Of a stretch of DNA of 41,360 nt, positions 30,995-39,948 are shown one piece after another. Positions within the stretch are counted from its first letter, which is position 1. Each line of letters begins with the position of its first letter. The translations under genes were made by a program, and so were the position numbers. Origin of the DNA: Gemmatimonadota bacterium (GTDB taxonomy: Bacteria; Gemmatimonadota; Gemmatimonadetes; Gemmatimonadales; Gemmatimonadaceae); NCBI GenBank assembly GCA_028287225.1, contig JAQBPZ010000111.1:1-41360 (forward strand), in the 5' to 3' direction. The notes under the pieces are model-generated. The model did not search any database, was not told the origin of the DNA, and worked only from the letters and a program-made list of their open reading frames with translations.

Positions 30995-33900
30995 TTACAG
31001 TACGGAAGGATTTAATACAGTGAAGCGGTCCCGCATCCGATAATTGCTCACGACCTCCGGAACGGACTCGTACCGGCGGATCGCTACTTCCACCAGTGCC
31101 GGGGCATGCGGGTGGAGCTGCTGCGCGAACTCCGCGGTCAGCCACGCCGCACCGTAGGTGTCGCTTGGCGACGCCAGGTTGAGCGCCTGGTCGAACAGCT
31201 CCGTCGCGTCGGCGATCCGATTATCGGCCAGGGCGATGTAGAGCCGAAGCGCCTCGAACAGCTCCCGACCCTGGAACCACTCCAGGAGCCCCTCCATGAG
31301 TCGGGAGGCGGCCGCCAGCGACCGCCGCGCGCCGGCGACGTCGCCCTCGAGGAACCGGCACAGCCCCATCCCGGCCACCCCGCCCGCCTGCACGGTCATC
31401 TGCCCGATCCGCTCCGCGAGCTCGGTGACCAGCTCGTAGGTGTCGATGGCCTCGCGGTGCCGGCGCCGGACCCGCTCCAGGTGCGCCATGTTGTACGTCG
31501 CGTAGAGCTGTTCCTCGCCCAGCTGCACCATGGCCGTGAGCCGAAGTGCCTCGGACAGGGCGCGCGCCGACCCTTCGTCGTCGCTCACGCGGGCCGCGAG
31601 CACGCCCAGGTTGAGCTCCGCGCGGCCCCATGATTCCAGGAGTCCCGCCGTCCGCGCCTGGTCCGACGCCATGGTGAGGGCGCTCCGGGCCGCGTCCCAG
31701 TTGCTGGCATGCAGCTCCAGCACCCCGATGTTGTTCAGTCCGCGCACACGCCGGAACGGGTCGCCCTGGGCGGTCGCGATCTCCAGCGAGCGGGCCAGCA
31801 GCTCGCGGGACCGCTGGCGCGCTTCCGGGGGCAGCGTCGTCGCCAGCCGGTTGCACGCATCGGCCAGCAGGATCGAATCGCTGCCGCGCTCCGCGATCGC
31901 CACCGCCTCCTCCGAGCAGCCCTGCGCCGCCCGCGGATCGCCCAGCCGCCAGTGCATCTGCGCCGCCAGCAGCAGCACGGCGGCGCGCTCCATGTCGGCA
32001 CCCGCCGCAGCCGCCTCCCGCTCCAGTCCGAGCAGTTCGGTGAGCGTGTCGCGCGCCGGCTGGCCGCGCTTGGTCCGCACGAGCGAGCGCGTTCGCTTGG
32101 CCTTCAGGGCATTCACCTGGTCGCCATCGATCACGTACCAGTCGAGCGCCCGGTCGCACAGCAGCTCGGCCTCCTCGTAGCGGCCGGCGATGTCGGCGAG
32201 CGACGCCATGCGCATCCGCACGCCGGCGAGCGCTCCCGCCTCCGGCGCGGTACGCTCCGCGGCGGCGAGCAGCTCGGCCACCGCGCCCGTCTCGTGCAGG
32301 GCCAGCGCCTCGTCCGCCCCAGCGAGCGCGTACCGATAGGCCTCGGCCTTGTTGCCGGCTTCCTCGAAGTGCCCCGCGATCTCCGCGGAGGAGCCGAGGC
32401 CCGCCGCCACCAGCGACTCGGCGACGCGGGCGTGCATCGCCGGGCGAATGGCCGCGGGCAGGAGGCCTCGGACCACCCGGCCCACCTCGTCGTGCGCCAT
32501 GCCGAAGCTGGCCCGGTCGCGGTCATGGAGCACCACGGCGAGCCCCGTGGCGAGCAGCTCCTGGAGCGCGGCGCGGCCCTCGACGGGGTCGAGTGACGCC
32601 ACCCCCGTCGCGAACGTCTCCGACGCGCCGTGGCCCAGCACGGCCAGCACGTCGAGGAGTGTACGGGCCGGCGGCGCGAGCCGCGCGACGCGGCGCTGGA
32701 CGAGCGAATCGAGGTCCGTGTGCGACGGAAAGTCGGCGATGGCGCGCCAGGTCCACCCGGTCTCGCTGCGCCGGAGGAACCGGCCCTCGTGCAGGTCGCG
32801 CAGGAGCTGCGTGAGGAGGAGCGGGTTGCCCTCGGTGTGCCGATAGAGATAGGCCACGAGCTCGCGCCCCGCCTCCCCGGTGCGCAGCGCGCCCTCGAGC
32901 CAGCGCTTCACGTCCTCGCGGGTGAGGCCGGTGAGACGCATCTCGTGATGCCGCGGGCGCGAGGACAGCCGGCTCCACCGGTCGATCGCATCGTCGCTCG
33001 ACGCGCCCGTCGTGATGGTCAGCGCAATGATGATGCGCTCGCTCTCGAGCTGCGCGATCAGGTACTCGAGCGCATCCCACGACGCCGCGTCGGCGCGGTG
33101 CATGTTCTCGAGCAGGAGCACGAGGGGGCGCTGCTGCGCGGCGAGCCGCAGGAAGTCCGCGAGCTCCTCGAGGAGCCGGGTCTTGCTGCCGCCACTCACC
33201 TCCTGCCCCGCGCCGTCCAGCGTCGGGTCGAGCGCCGGCAGCTCGCGCCACACGCGCGTGCTCTTCACGGGCAGGCGCCGAATGGCGCAGATCACCTCGG
33301 CCCACAGCGCGTACGGACCGGCCAGCAGGTGCGGATGGCAGCTCGCGAGCACGAGCGAGCCGCCGCGCAGCCGCACCTCGGGCTGCATCGTGCGAACGAG
33401 CGAGCTGGCGCCGATGCCGCGCTCCCCGATCACCGAGATCACGCGGCCCACGCCACGAACCATGTCGTCCAGATAGTCGGTGAGCCGCGCGAGCTGCTCC
33501 GCGCGGCCGACGAAGCGGCTCAGGTCGAGCGTGTCGTGGGACCGCGCGTCGGCAACCAGGCGGCCGTCGGACGAGATGGTCGTGCGCGCGTCGCGCGCCG
33601 TGGCCAGGAGACCGGCCGCCCGCTCGTCCCGTTTGCGGGCCACGGCGACGCCCATCGCGAGGGTGAGCCGGAGGGAGCGATCGGAGGCGCCACCCGAGAA
33701 CACGTGTCCGCGCACGGCGCCGAGGATCCGGTCGGCGACCGCCGAGGCAAGGGTGGCCGGGGCGTCGAGCATCAGGATCAGCTCGTCGCCCGATACGGCG
33801 ATGGCGTCGACCCCGCGCAGGTTGCGCCGCACGAAGAGGGTGAGCTCGCGAAGGAGCGCGTCCACGCGGCCGTCGCCGAGGTCGGCGCGCAATGCGGGGA

Positions 33901-34027
33901 CGCCGTCCGGCATCGCGGAGCAGACGATGACGTCGCGGCTGGATACGAGCTGGTCGACGAGCGACGTCAGCTCATCGGGCGAGCAGAGCCGGGCAAAATC
34001 GTCGGCGGGAGTGAGCGGGCTGATCAC
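30995..34027 (-). CDS. STAND-type/TPR protein with degenerate GGDEF and ATPase motifs
   Basis: A 1010-residue cytoplasmic protein in three parts. Residues about 20-165 resemble a GGDEF domain in which the signature is SGDELILML (79-87), with a later LTLAMGVAVA strand; it is probably inactive. Residues 172-450 are a MalT/AfsR-like NTPase module opening with FVGRAEQL. Its Walker A reads GERGIGAS (201-208), with Ala at the usual Lys position. Its Walker B reads LVLLLENMHRAD (302-313), with Asn for Asp. Residues about 470-1000 are helical repeats of TPR type (AGRYEEAELLCDRALDWY, LNNIGVLELHASNWDAARSA). There is no LuxR or OmpR-type DNA-binding domain at either end. The start is GTG at 34027. It is likely a signalling scaffold rather than an ATPase. 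Confidence 0.75.
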   Translation of the reverse strand: MISPLTPADDFARLCSPDELTSLVDQLVSSRDVIVCSAMPDGVPALRADLGDGRVDALLRELTLFVRRNLRGVDAIAVSGDELILMLDAPATLASAVADRILGAVRGHVFSGGASDRSLRLTLAMGVAVARKRDERAAGLLATARDARTTISSDGRLVADARSHDTLDLSRFVGRAEQLARLTDYLDDMVRGVGRVISVIGERGIGASSLVRTMQPEVRLRGGSLVLASCHPHLLAGPYALWAEVICAIRRLPVKSTRVWRELPALDPTLDGAGQEVSGGSKTRLLEELADFLRLAAQQRPLVLLLENMHRADAASWDALEYLIAQLESERIIIALTITTGASSDDAIDRWSRLSSRPRHHEMRLTGLTREDVKRWLEGALRTGEAGRELVAYLYRHTEGNPLLLTQLLRDLHEGRFLRRSETGWTWRAIADFPSHTDLDSLVQRRVARLAPPARTLLDVLAVLGHGASETFATGVASLDPVEGRAALQELLATGLAVVLHDRDRASFGMAHDEVGRVVRGLLPAAIRPAMHARVAESLVAAGLGSSAEIAGHFEEAGNKAEAYRYALAGADEALALHETGAVAELLAAAERTAPEAGALAGVRMRMASLADIAGRYEEAELLCDRALDWYVIDGDQVNALKAKRTRSLVRTKRGQPARDTLTELLGLEREAAAAGADMERAAVLLLAAQMHWRLGDPRAAQGCSEEAVAIAERGSDSILLADACNRLATTLPPEARQRSRELLARSLEIATAQGDPFRRVRGLNNIGVLELHASNWDAARSALTMASDQARTAGLLESWGRAELNLGVLAARVSDDEGSARALSEALRLTAMVQLGEEQLYATYNMAHLERVRRRHREAIDTYELVTELAERIGQMTVQAGGVAGMGLCRFLEGDVAGARRSLAAASRLMEGLLEWFQGRELFEALRLYIALADNRIADATELFDQALNLASPSDTYGAAWLTAEFAQQLHPHAPALVEVAIRRYESVPEVVSNYRMRDRFTVLNPSVL

Positions 34028-34171
34028 GCGGCGGCCTGTGGTGGGAACGCCAGTGGCGGCGTCCCTTACCCTATGGTGGAATGGCCCTCCTCCGCAAGGC
34101 GTCCGCTGCGCGGCTTAACCTTTTGCCAGCGCGAGCGTCTCATCGAGGTGCCGGTTTCCCGTCCCGACCCG

Positions 34172-36025
34172 ATGATGCCACTCCTGCGCGCGTCCCTGTC
34201 CCTCGTTGTCCTGCTGGCCGGCTGCGCCGCCACCACGACGCCGAACGGCGCTCCCGCCGCCGCCCCCCTCAGGACGAGGGGGGCGGCGCCGATCGTCGTG
34301 GTGTCCCCGGCGGAACCGCGCGAGCAGACGGCCGACCAGCAGGTGCAGCACGTGCTCGACCGTCTCGCCTTCGGCCCGCGGCCGGGCGACGTGGCGCGGG
34401 TCCGGGCGCTGGGCGTGGACCAGTGGATCGCCCTGCAGCTCGCGCCGGACCGCATCGACGACGCCGCGGCGGAGCGCGCCCTGTCTTCATATGAGACGCT
34501 CCGCCTGCCCACCGCCGAGGTGATGCGAATGTACGCGGATGGCCAGCTGGCCCTGCGACGGCTGCAGCGCGCGGGGGCGACGCCCGGCGATTCGGCGAGC
34601 GGGAAGGACCAGCGCGCCGAGCTGCTTCGCGACAACCCGGCGGTGCGCGAGCAGCTGCGGCGCACCCAGCGCGTGCTGGCCGACGTGCAGTCGGCGCGCC
34701 TGGCGCGCGCGGTGGTGAGCGACCGGCAGCTGCAGGAGGTCATGACGGACTTCTGGGAGAACCACTTCACCGTGTATGCCGGCAAGGGCATCACGCGCCT
34801 CCTGGTGCCGGCCTACGACCGCGACGTCATCCGCCCCCTGGCGCTCGGACGCTTTCGCGACCTGCTCGGCGCCGTCGCGAAGAGCCCCGCGATGCTCTTC
34901 TTCCTGGACCAGTGGCAGAGCGCGGCCGACTCCACGCATCCCACGCTCGCCGGTGCGCCACGCCTGCGCGCTGGCGTCGCGGCGCGGCGGCCGCGCGGCC
35001 TCAACGAGAACTATGCGCGCGAGCTGATGGAGCTGCACACGCGCGGCGTGGACGCCGGCTACTCGCAGGGGGACGTGATCGAGGTGGCGCGCGCGCTGAC
35101 CGGGTGGACGATGGTGTCCCGCACGAACCCGCAGTTCGTCTTCCGTCCGCAGATCCACGACGCAGGCGCCAAGACCGTGCTGGGCCACCGGCTGCCCGCG
35201 GGGCGCGGCATCGAGGATGGCGAGGAGGTGCTCGACATCCTCGCGCGCGACCCGCACACGGCGCGGTTCGTGGCGCACAAGCTCGCGGTGCGGTTCGTGA
35301 GCGATGCGCCGCCCGAATCCCTCGTGTCGCGCGCGACGGCGACGTACCTGCGCACCGATGGCGACCTGCGCGAAGTCGTTCGCACGATCGTCACCAGCCC
35401 CGAGTTCTTCAGCCGCGCGGCGTACCGCAGCAAGGTGAAGTCGCCATTCGAGCTCGTGGCCTCGGCACTGCGCGCCGTTGGGGCGGACGCGGACAGCACG
35501 CCCCGCTCCGCGCAGGCGGTGGGGCTTCTGGGCCAGCCGATCTTCGGGCATCAGGCACCGAACGGATGGCCCGAGACGGGCGACGCGTGGATGAATGCGG
35601 GCGCGATCCTGAACCGGATCAACTTCGGGCTCGCGCTCGCGGGGGGTCGGCTGCCCGGCGCGACGCTCTCGCACTGGCCGCAGGCCGCCGCGCTCCAGGG
35701 TGCGACGCGGGAAGCGCAGGTCGACGCCGTGATCGGCGCGTTCCTTGGCGGCCATGCCTCGCCCGACACGCGCGACATCCTGTTGAAGGGAGAGAACCCG
35801 CTCGCCGCGCGGCTCGCGGGCGCCGACAGCGGGCGAATGGAAGCGTCGGACGCCGCGATGCAGATGGACCGCGACGTCATGATGGACGGCGCTCCGGCAC
35901 GGAAGAACGGGCAGCCGCGACCCGGCGCCGCTCGGCGCCCCGGACTCGGGCAGCCCGTGCAGCTCACCGGGCTGGCGCAGGTCGTGGGACTGGCCATCGG
36001 CGCGCCCGAGTTCCAGCGGCGGTAG
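34172..36025 (+). CDS. DUF1800 family lipoprotein
   Basis: A 617-residue exported protein. The signal MMPLLRASLSLVVLLAGC has a lipobox ending at C18. The body shows DUF1800 features: VQHVLDRLAFGPRPGDVARVRALG near the N-terminus, then MTDFWENHFTVYAGKG, GLNENYARELMELHTRGV, DVIEVARALTGWT and a C-terminal QPIFGHQAPNGWPETGDAWM. DUF1800 genes are very often followed by DUF1501 genes, as here (66 bases apart), so the two act together in an unknown extracellular or periplasmic process. The frame is open far upstream, antisense to the STAND gene, but real coding begins at the signal peptide. The second codon is also ATG. Confidence 0.85.
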   Translation: MMPLLRASLSLVVLLAGCAATTTPNGAPAAAPLRTRGAAPIVVVSPAEPREQTADQQVQHVLDRLAFGPRPGDVARVRALGVDQWIALQLAPDRIDDAAAERALSSYETLRLPTAEVMRMYADGQLALRRLQRAGATPGDSASGKDQRAELLRDNPAVREQLRRTQRVLADVQSARLARAVVSDRQLQEVMTDFWENHFTVYAGKGITRLLVPAYDRDVIRPLALGRFRDLLGAVAKSPAMLFFLDQWQSAADSTHPTLAGAPRLRAGVAARRPRGLNENYARELMELHTRGVDAGYSQGDVIEVARALTGWTMVSRTNPQFVFRPQIHDAGAKTVLGHRLPAGRGIEDGEEVLDILARDPHTARFVAHKLAVRFVSDAPPESLVSRATATYLRTDGDLREVVRTIVTSPEFFSRAAYRSKVKSPFELVASALRAVGADADSTPRSAQAVGLLGQPIFGHQAPNGWPETGDAWMNAGAILNRINFGLALAGGRLPGATLSHWPQAAALQGATREAQVDAVIGAFLGGHASPDTRDILLKGENPLAARLAGADSGRMEASDAAMQMDRDVMMDGAPARKNGQPRPGAARRPGLGQPVQLTGLAQVVGLAIGAPEFQRR

Positions 36026-36091
36026 AAGAGCGGCGTGCGGGCAGCACAGTCTGGCCGGCGAGTGTCATCACGCACCACGACAGAGGCGGCA

Positions 36092-37381
36092 ATGGACAGG
36101 CGCGTATTCATGAAGTCCGGCGCGATGGCGCTGGTGACGATGGGGCTCAGCCCGAGCTTCCTGCGGCGCACCGCGTTCGGCGCCGAGCTGCTCCAGGGCG
36201 CGGGCACGCTCGGCGCGGCGCGTGGCAAGACGCTCATCTGCCTGTTCCAGCGCGGCGCGGCGGACGCGCTCAACGTGGTGGTGCCGCATGGCGAGGCGGC
36301 GTACTACCGGCTGCGTCCCAACATCGCGATCGGCCGGCCCGAAGTCGCGGGCCAGGGCGCCATCGACCTGGACGGGTTCTTCGGGCTGCATCCGGCCCTC
36401 GCGCCGATGAAGCCGTTGTGGGACCGCGGACTGCTCGCGCCGATCCACGCGGTGGGCAGCCCGAGCAGCACGCGCTCGCACTTCGATGCGCAGGACTACA
36501 TGGAGACCGGCACGCCCGATCAGAAGGGCACGCACGACGGCTGGCTCAATCGCTACCTCGCGCTGCAGGGCACCTGCGAAGCCGGCTGCGCGCACGACAC
36601 GGCCCACGCGAAGGACTCGCCGTTCCGCGCCGTCGCGATGACCCAGCAGACGCCGCGCATCCTGGAGGGGCCGGCGGCGACGATCGCCATGAACTCGCTC
36701 GACGAGTTCAGCGTGCGCGCCACCGGCCCCGCCGTGGACCGGCTGGAGGCGCTGTACCGGACCGGCTCGGCCGACGTGGTGCATGCGGCCGGCGGCGAGA
36801 TGTTCGAGGCGGTGAAGATCCTGCGCGCCGCGAACCCGGAGCGGTACCTGCCGCAGAACGGGGCGTCGTACCCCGCCAGCCAGTTCGGCCAGCGGCTGCG
36901 CCAGATCGCGCAGCTCATCAAGGCCGACGTGGGGCTCGAGGTGGCGTTCGCCGACGTCGGCGGCTGGGATACGCACGTGAACCAGGGCGGCGCCACCGGG
37001 CAGCTCGCGGGACGGCTCGACGACTTCGCGCGCTCGATCGCCGCGCTCGTGGCGGACCTCGGCGACCGGATGGCCGACACCACGATCATGACGATGTCCG
37101 AGTTCGGCCGCACGGCGCGGCAGAACGGCAACGGCGGCACCGACCACGGGCATGCGAGCGCCCTCTTCGTGATCGGCGGCGACGTGAAGGGAGGGAAGGT
37201 CTACGGGCGCTGGCCGGGCCTGGAGCTCGAGCAGCTCTACGAGGGGCGCGACCTGGCACTCACGACCGACTTCCGCGCGGTGTTCTCCGAGGTCGCCGCG
37301 AAGCAGCTCGGTGCAACGCGGCTGGACGCGCTCTTCCCGGGCTTCGAGTCGCCCAGGGCGTCGTGGCTCGGGATGGTGTGA
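36092..37381 (+). CDS. DUF1501 family protein with Tat signal
   Basis: A 429-residue exported protein of the DUF1501 (sulfatase/alkaline-phosphatase-like) family. The N-terminus MDRRVFMKSGAMALVTMG carries a twin-arginine motif (D-R-R-V-F-M-K), implying export in folded form, perhaps with a cofactor. Family motifs include ICLFQRGAADALNVVVP, LHPALAPMKPLWDRG, HFDAQDYMETG, FADVGGWDTHVNQGG and MSEFGRTARQNGNGGTDHGH. The last three hold the Asp/His/Glu residues that could bind a metal. GAGG lies 6 bases before the ATG. It is the partner of the upstream DUF1800 gene and is followed at once by repeat element C. Confidence 0.85.
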   Translation: MDRRVFMKSGAMALVTMGLSPSFLRRTAFGAELLQGAGTLGAARGKTLICLFQRGAADALNVVVPHGEAAYYRLRPNIAIGRPEVAGQGAIDLDGFFGLHPALAPMKPLWDRGLLAPIHAVGSPSSTRSHFDAQDYMETGTPDQKGTHDGWLNRYLALQGTCEAGCAHDTAHAKDSPFRAVAMTQQTPRILEGPAATIAMNSLDEFSVRATGPAVDRLEALYRTGSADVVHAAGGEMFEAVKILRAANPERYLPQNGASYPASQFGQRLRQIAQLIKADVGLEVAFADVGGWDTHVNQGGATGQLAGRLDDFARSIAALVADLGDRMADTTIMTMSEFGRTARQNGNGGTDHGHASALFVIGGDVKGGKVYGRWPGLELEQLYEGRDLALTTDFRAVFSEVAAKQLGATRLDALFPGFESPRASWLGMV

Positions 37382-37385
37382 AGAA

Positions 37386-37590
37386 GAACGAGTAACGAGT
37401 AACTGAATAACGAGTGGCGTCCCGGGCGTTGGTCATCCCGTGAGCCGCAGGCGAACCGGGATCGTCTCTCCTTGCGGCCTGGCCAGTCAATCCGCAGTGA
37501 AGGACGATCCCGGTTCGCTGCGCTCACGGGATGACAGGGACGCCCCCCGGCTTACTCGTTACTCGTTATTCAGTTCTCGTTACTCGTTGC
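37386..37590. repeat. Composite inverted repeat with AACGAGT-word arms (element C)
   Basis: The left arm (37386-37415) reads as AACGAGT units interrupted by AACTGAAT. The right arm (37551-37588) carries the same order inverted, including ATTCAGTT, so even the irregular unit is matched. Inside lie GGCGTCCC (37416-37423) with GGGACGCC, and GTCATCCCGTGAGC with GCTCACGGGATGAC. The innermost pair is CGAACCGGGATCGTC with GACGATCCCGGTTCG (about 37452-37517). It fills the gap between the convergent stops of the DUF1501 gene and the PBP1A gene. It shares GGCGTCCCGG and GAGCCGCAGGC-like modules with element B. Confidence 0.85.
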
Positions 37591-37593
37591 CGT

Positions 37594-39798
37594 TCAGAAG
37601 TGGAAGATCTTCCGGAGCACCTTCCCGATGCCGTCGACGCCCTTCTGCACGGGGTCGGGAAGGGGGACGCCGCCCGGCACATCCATGGGGAGGGTGTCGT
37701 CCACCGGCGCAGGCTCGGTGTGCACGTTGCAGACTTCGCGCGGCTCCGTGCCCGGCTTGAAGTACTGCCGCTGCCGCACCGGGCACCATTCGCCGGCGAG
37801 CATGCCCGTTTCCGGGTCCACGACGGCCATCGTCATGCCCGCAGGGGGCTGCCAGGCCTGCGCGGACGACGCCGGCTCCTTCCATCCATTGAGGTAGAAC
37901 TCGGCCCACGCCGGCGCGGCGAGGTGGCCGCCGGTTGCGCCCGGCGCGATCGGCCGCGGGTTGTCGTAGCCGAACCACACGCCGGCGACGAGGGTGGGCG
38001 AATAGCCCACGAACCACACGTCGGCCGCGTTGTTCGTGGTCCCCGTCTTTCCCGCCACCTGGCCCTTCACCCCCGCGTCGCGGAGCGTGCGTCCCGTCCC
38101 GTTGTCGACGACCCCCTTGAGCATCTGCGTGATCTGGTACGCGTCACGCTGGTCCATGACCGTGTCGGCGGGGGCGATCTCGGCGCTCCACAGCACCGTG
38201 CCGTCGGCGGCCTCGATGCGCCGCACCAGGCGCGGGTGCACGCGCAGCCCGCCGTTGGCGAACGGCGCATAGGCGGCGACGAGCTCCAGCGGCGTCACCT
38301 CCACGGCGCCGAGCGCCATCGACGGATAGCTGGGCAGCGGGCTCGAGATGCCGTTGCGGCGCGCGGCGTCGATCACGCGCGGGATGCCGACCGTCTGGCT
38401 GACCCGCACCGCTGCGGCGTTCGAGGAGATGGCAAGCGCCTTCGTCAGCGTGATGGTGCCTTCGTACTCATCGTAGTTGCCTGGACGCCAGACCGTCCGC
38501 CCCTGCTGGATCTCCACCGGCTCGTCGTCCACCAGCGTCATCGGGGTCATGCCGGCCCGCATCGCCGCCGCATACACGAACGGCTTGAACGCCGACCCCG
38601 GCTGGCGCCGCGCGTTGAAGGCGCGGTTGAAGCCACGCTTGCTGCGTCGCCCGCCCACGAGTGCGCGGATGTCGCCGCTCACCGGGTCCAGCGCGACGAG
38701 CGCGCCCTGCGCCGCTTCGGGCACGCGGTTCCCCGCCGCCTGCGTGGAGCGCGTCACGAGCGTCGTCCCCCGCAGCACGGCGCGGTCGGCGGCGCGCTGG
38801 GCGCCAAGGTCGAGCGTGGTGTAGACCGTGACGTCACCCTCCTTGAGGGCATCGGGGCGCAGCGAGTCGATGAGCGCGCGCACCGCGTCGAGGGCCAGCG
38901 GCTCGTCCTTCACGTCCGGGCGCCATTCGTCCTCGGCGATGCGGAGCGGCACCCGCTGCGTCGCCGCCGCCTGCTGCGGCGTGAGGTAGCCCGCGTCCGC
39001 CATCAGCGCGAGCACGAGGTTGCGGCGCTTGAGGCCGCGCTCGTAGTGGTCGCGCGGCGTGTAGGCGCTCGGGCCCTTGGGCAGCGCGGCAAGCATCGCT
39101 CCCTCGCTCAGCGTGAGCTGCGAGACGTTCTTGCCGAACAGGTCGCGGCTCGCCGCCTCTACCCCGTTCATGCCGTTGCCGAGATAGATGATGTTGAGGT
39201 AGAGCTCGAGGATCTGGTCCTTGCTGAGCTCGCCCTCGATGAGGCGCGTGAGCCGCAGCTCGATCAGCTTGCGCCGCAGCGTGCGCCCGTAGCGCTTGTT
39301 CACGAGGAAGGAGTTGCGCGCCACCTGCATGGTGATCGTGCTGAAGCCCTCGCGCACGCCGAGGTGGCGGACGTTGGAGAGCGAGGCGCGGAACACCCCC
39401 TTCCAGTCGAGCCCGTTGTGCTGGTAGAAGCGGCGGTCTTCCGTGGCGAGGAACGCGTTGCGGACGTGCTCGGGGATGGACGAGATGGGCACGTTGACGC
39501 GCCGCACCAGGGCGATGCGGCCGAGGAAGCGGTCGTTGCGGTCCACGATGCGTCCCCCCTCGCCGGGCCGGAACGCGCGAATCTCCGCGCGCGAGGGGCA
39601 CCCCTCGAACCCGCACGTCCCCAGCCAGGCGTCGAACAGCACGATGCCGATGCAGGCCAGCCCGAGCGCAGCCAGCGAGCGCCAGCGTTTCCGCATCCAG
39701 ACACGTGCGGGGACGGGCTCGGCCGGCTCGCGGAGCCGCTGGCGAAGAAGGTCGAGACGCTCGGAGAGGCGCAGGAGACGAGGGGGCTGAAGTGGCAT
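37594..39798 (-). CDS. Class A penicillin-binding protein (PBP1A type)
   Basis: A 734-residue bifunctional peptidoglycan synthase. A cytoplasmic N-terminus of about 38 residues precedes one membrane helix (SLAALGLACIGIVLFDAWLG, 41-60). The glycosyltransferase (GT51) domain has the catalytic Glu in FLATEDRRFYQHNG (E120) and ITMQVARNSFL. The transpeptidase domain has S402-x-x-K405 (PGSAFKPF), the S-x-N motif at 458-460 (SSNAAA) and KTGT at 584-587 (AGKTGTTNNAADVWFVGY). All catalytic residues are present. Two cysteines just outside the membrane (C62, C67) may form a disulphide. It is divergent from a polysaccharide deacetylase gene. The stop lies 4 bases from repeat element C. Confidence 0.92.
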   Translation of the reverse strand: MPLQPPRLLRLSERLDLLRQRLREPAEPVPARVWMRKRWRSLAALGLACIGIVLFDAWLGTCGFEGCPSRAEIRAFRPGEGGRIVDRNDRFLGRIALVRRVNVPISSIPEHVRNAFLATEDRRFYQHNGLDWKGVFRASLSNVRHLGVREGFSTITMQVARNSFLVNKRYGRTLRRKLIELRLTRLIEGELSKDQILELYLNIIYLGNGMNGVEAASRDLFGKNVSQLTLSEGAMLAALPKGPSAYTPRDHYERGLKRRNLVLALMADAGYLTPQQAAATQRVPLRIAEDEWRPDVKDEPLALDAVRALIDSLRPDALKEGDVTVYTTLDLGAQRAADRAVLRGTTLVTRSTQAAGNRVPEAAQGALVALDPVSGDIRALVGGRRSKRGFNRAFNARRQPGSAFKPFVYAAAMRAGMTPMTLVDDEPVEIQQGRTVWRPGNYDEYEGTITLTKALAISSNAAAVRVSQTVGIPRVIDAARRNGISSPLPSYPSMALGAVEVTPLELVAAYAPFANGGLRVHPRLVRRIEAADGTVLWSAEIAPADTVMDQRDAYQITQMLKGVVDNGTGRTLRDAGVKGQVAGKTGTTNNAADVWFVGYSPTLVAGVWFGYDNPRPIAPGATGGHLAAPAWAEFYLNGWKEPASSAQAWQPPAGMTMAVVDPETGMLAGEWCPVRQRQYFKPGTEPREVCNVHTEPAPVDDTLPMDVPGGVPLPDPVQKGVDGIGKVLRKIFHF

Positions 39799-39948
39799 TC
39801 GGGGCTGGTGGTACGACAGGTGCGCAAGCAGGATTCTGGCCGCGGCGGCCGGCGGGCATGTAAAGTTGTGCAGCCGGCCACGCCGTCACCCTCGCTCCAC
39901 CGTCCCGGAGCCCATCGGGCTCCTGTCTTGTCACCCCGAAGGTCAGAA

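Noticed and set aside
30800..31145. Minus-strand frame reading through the gap between the STAND gene and the lipoprotein
   Set aside because: It crosses an AT-rich promoter-like region, has no ribosome site, and overlaps the STAND 3' end in another frame.
32630..34171. Plus-strand extension of the DUF1800 frame
   Set aside because: It is antisense to the STAND gene and low-complexity. A clear lipoprotein signal begins at 34172.
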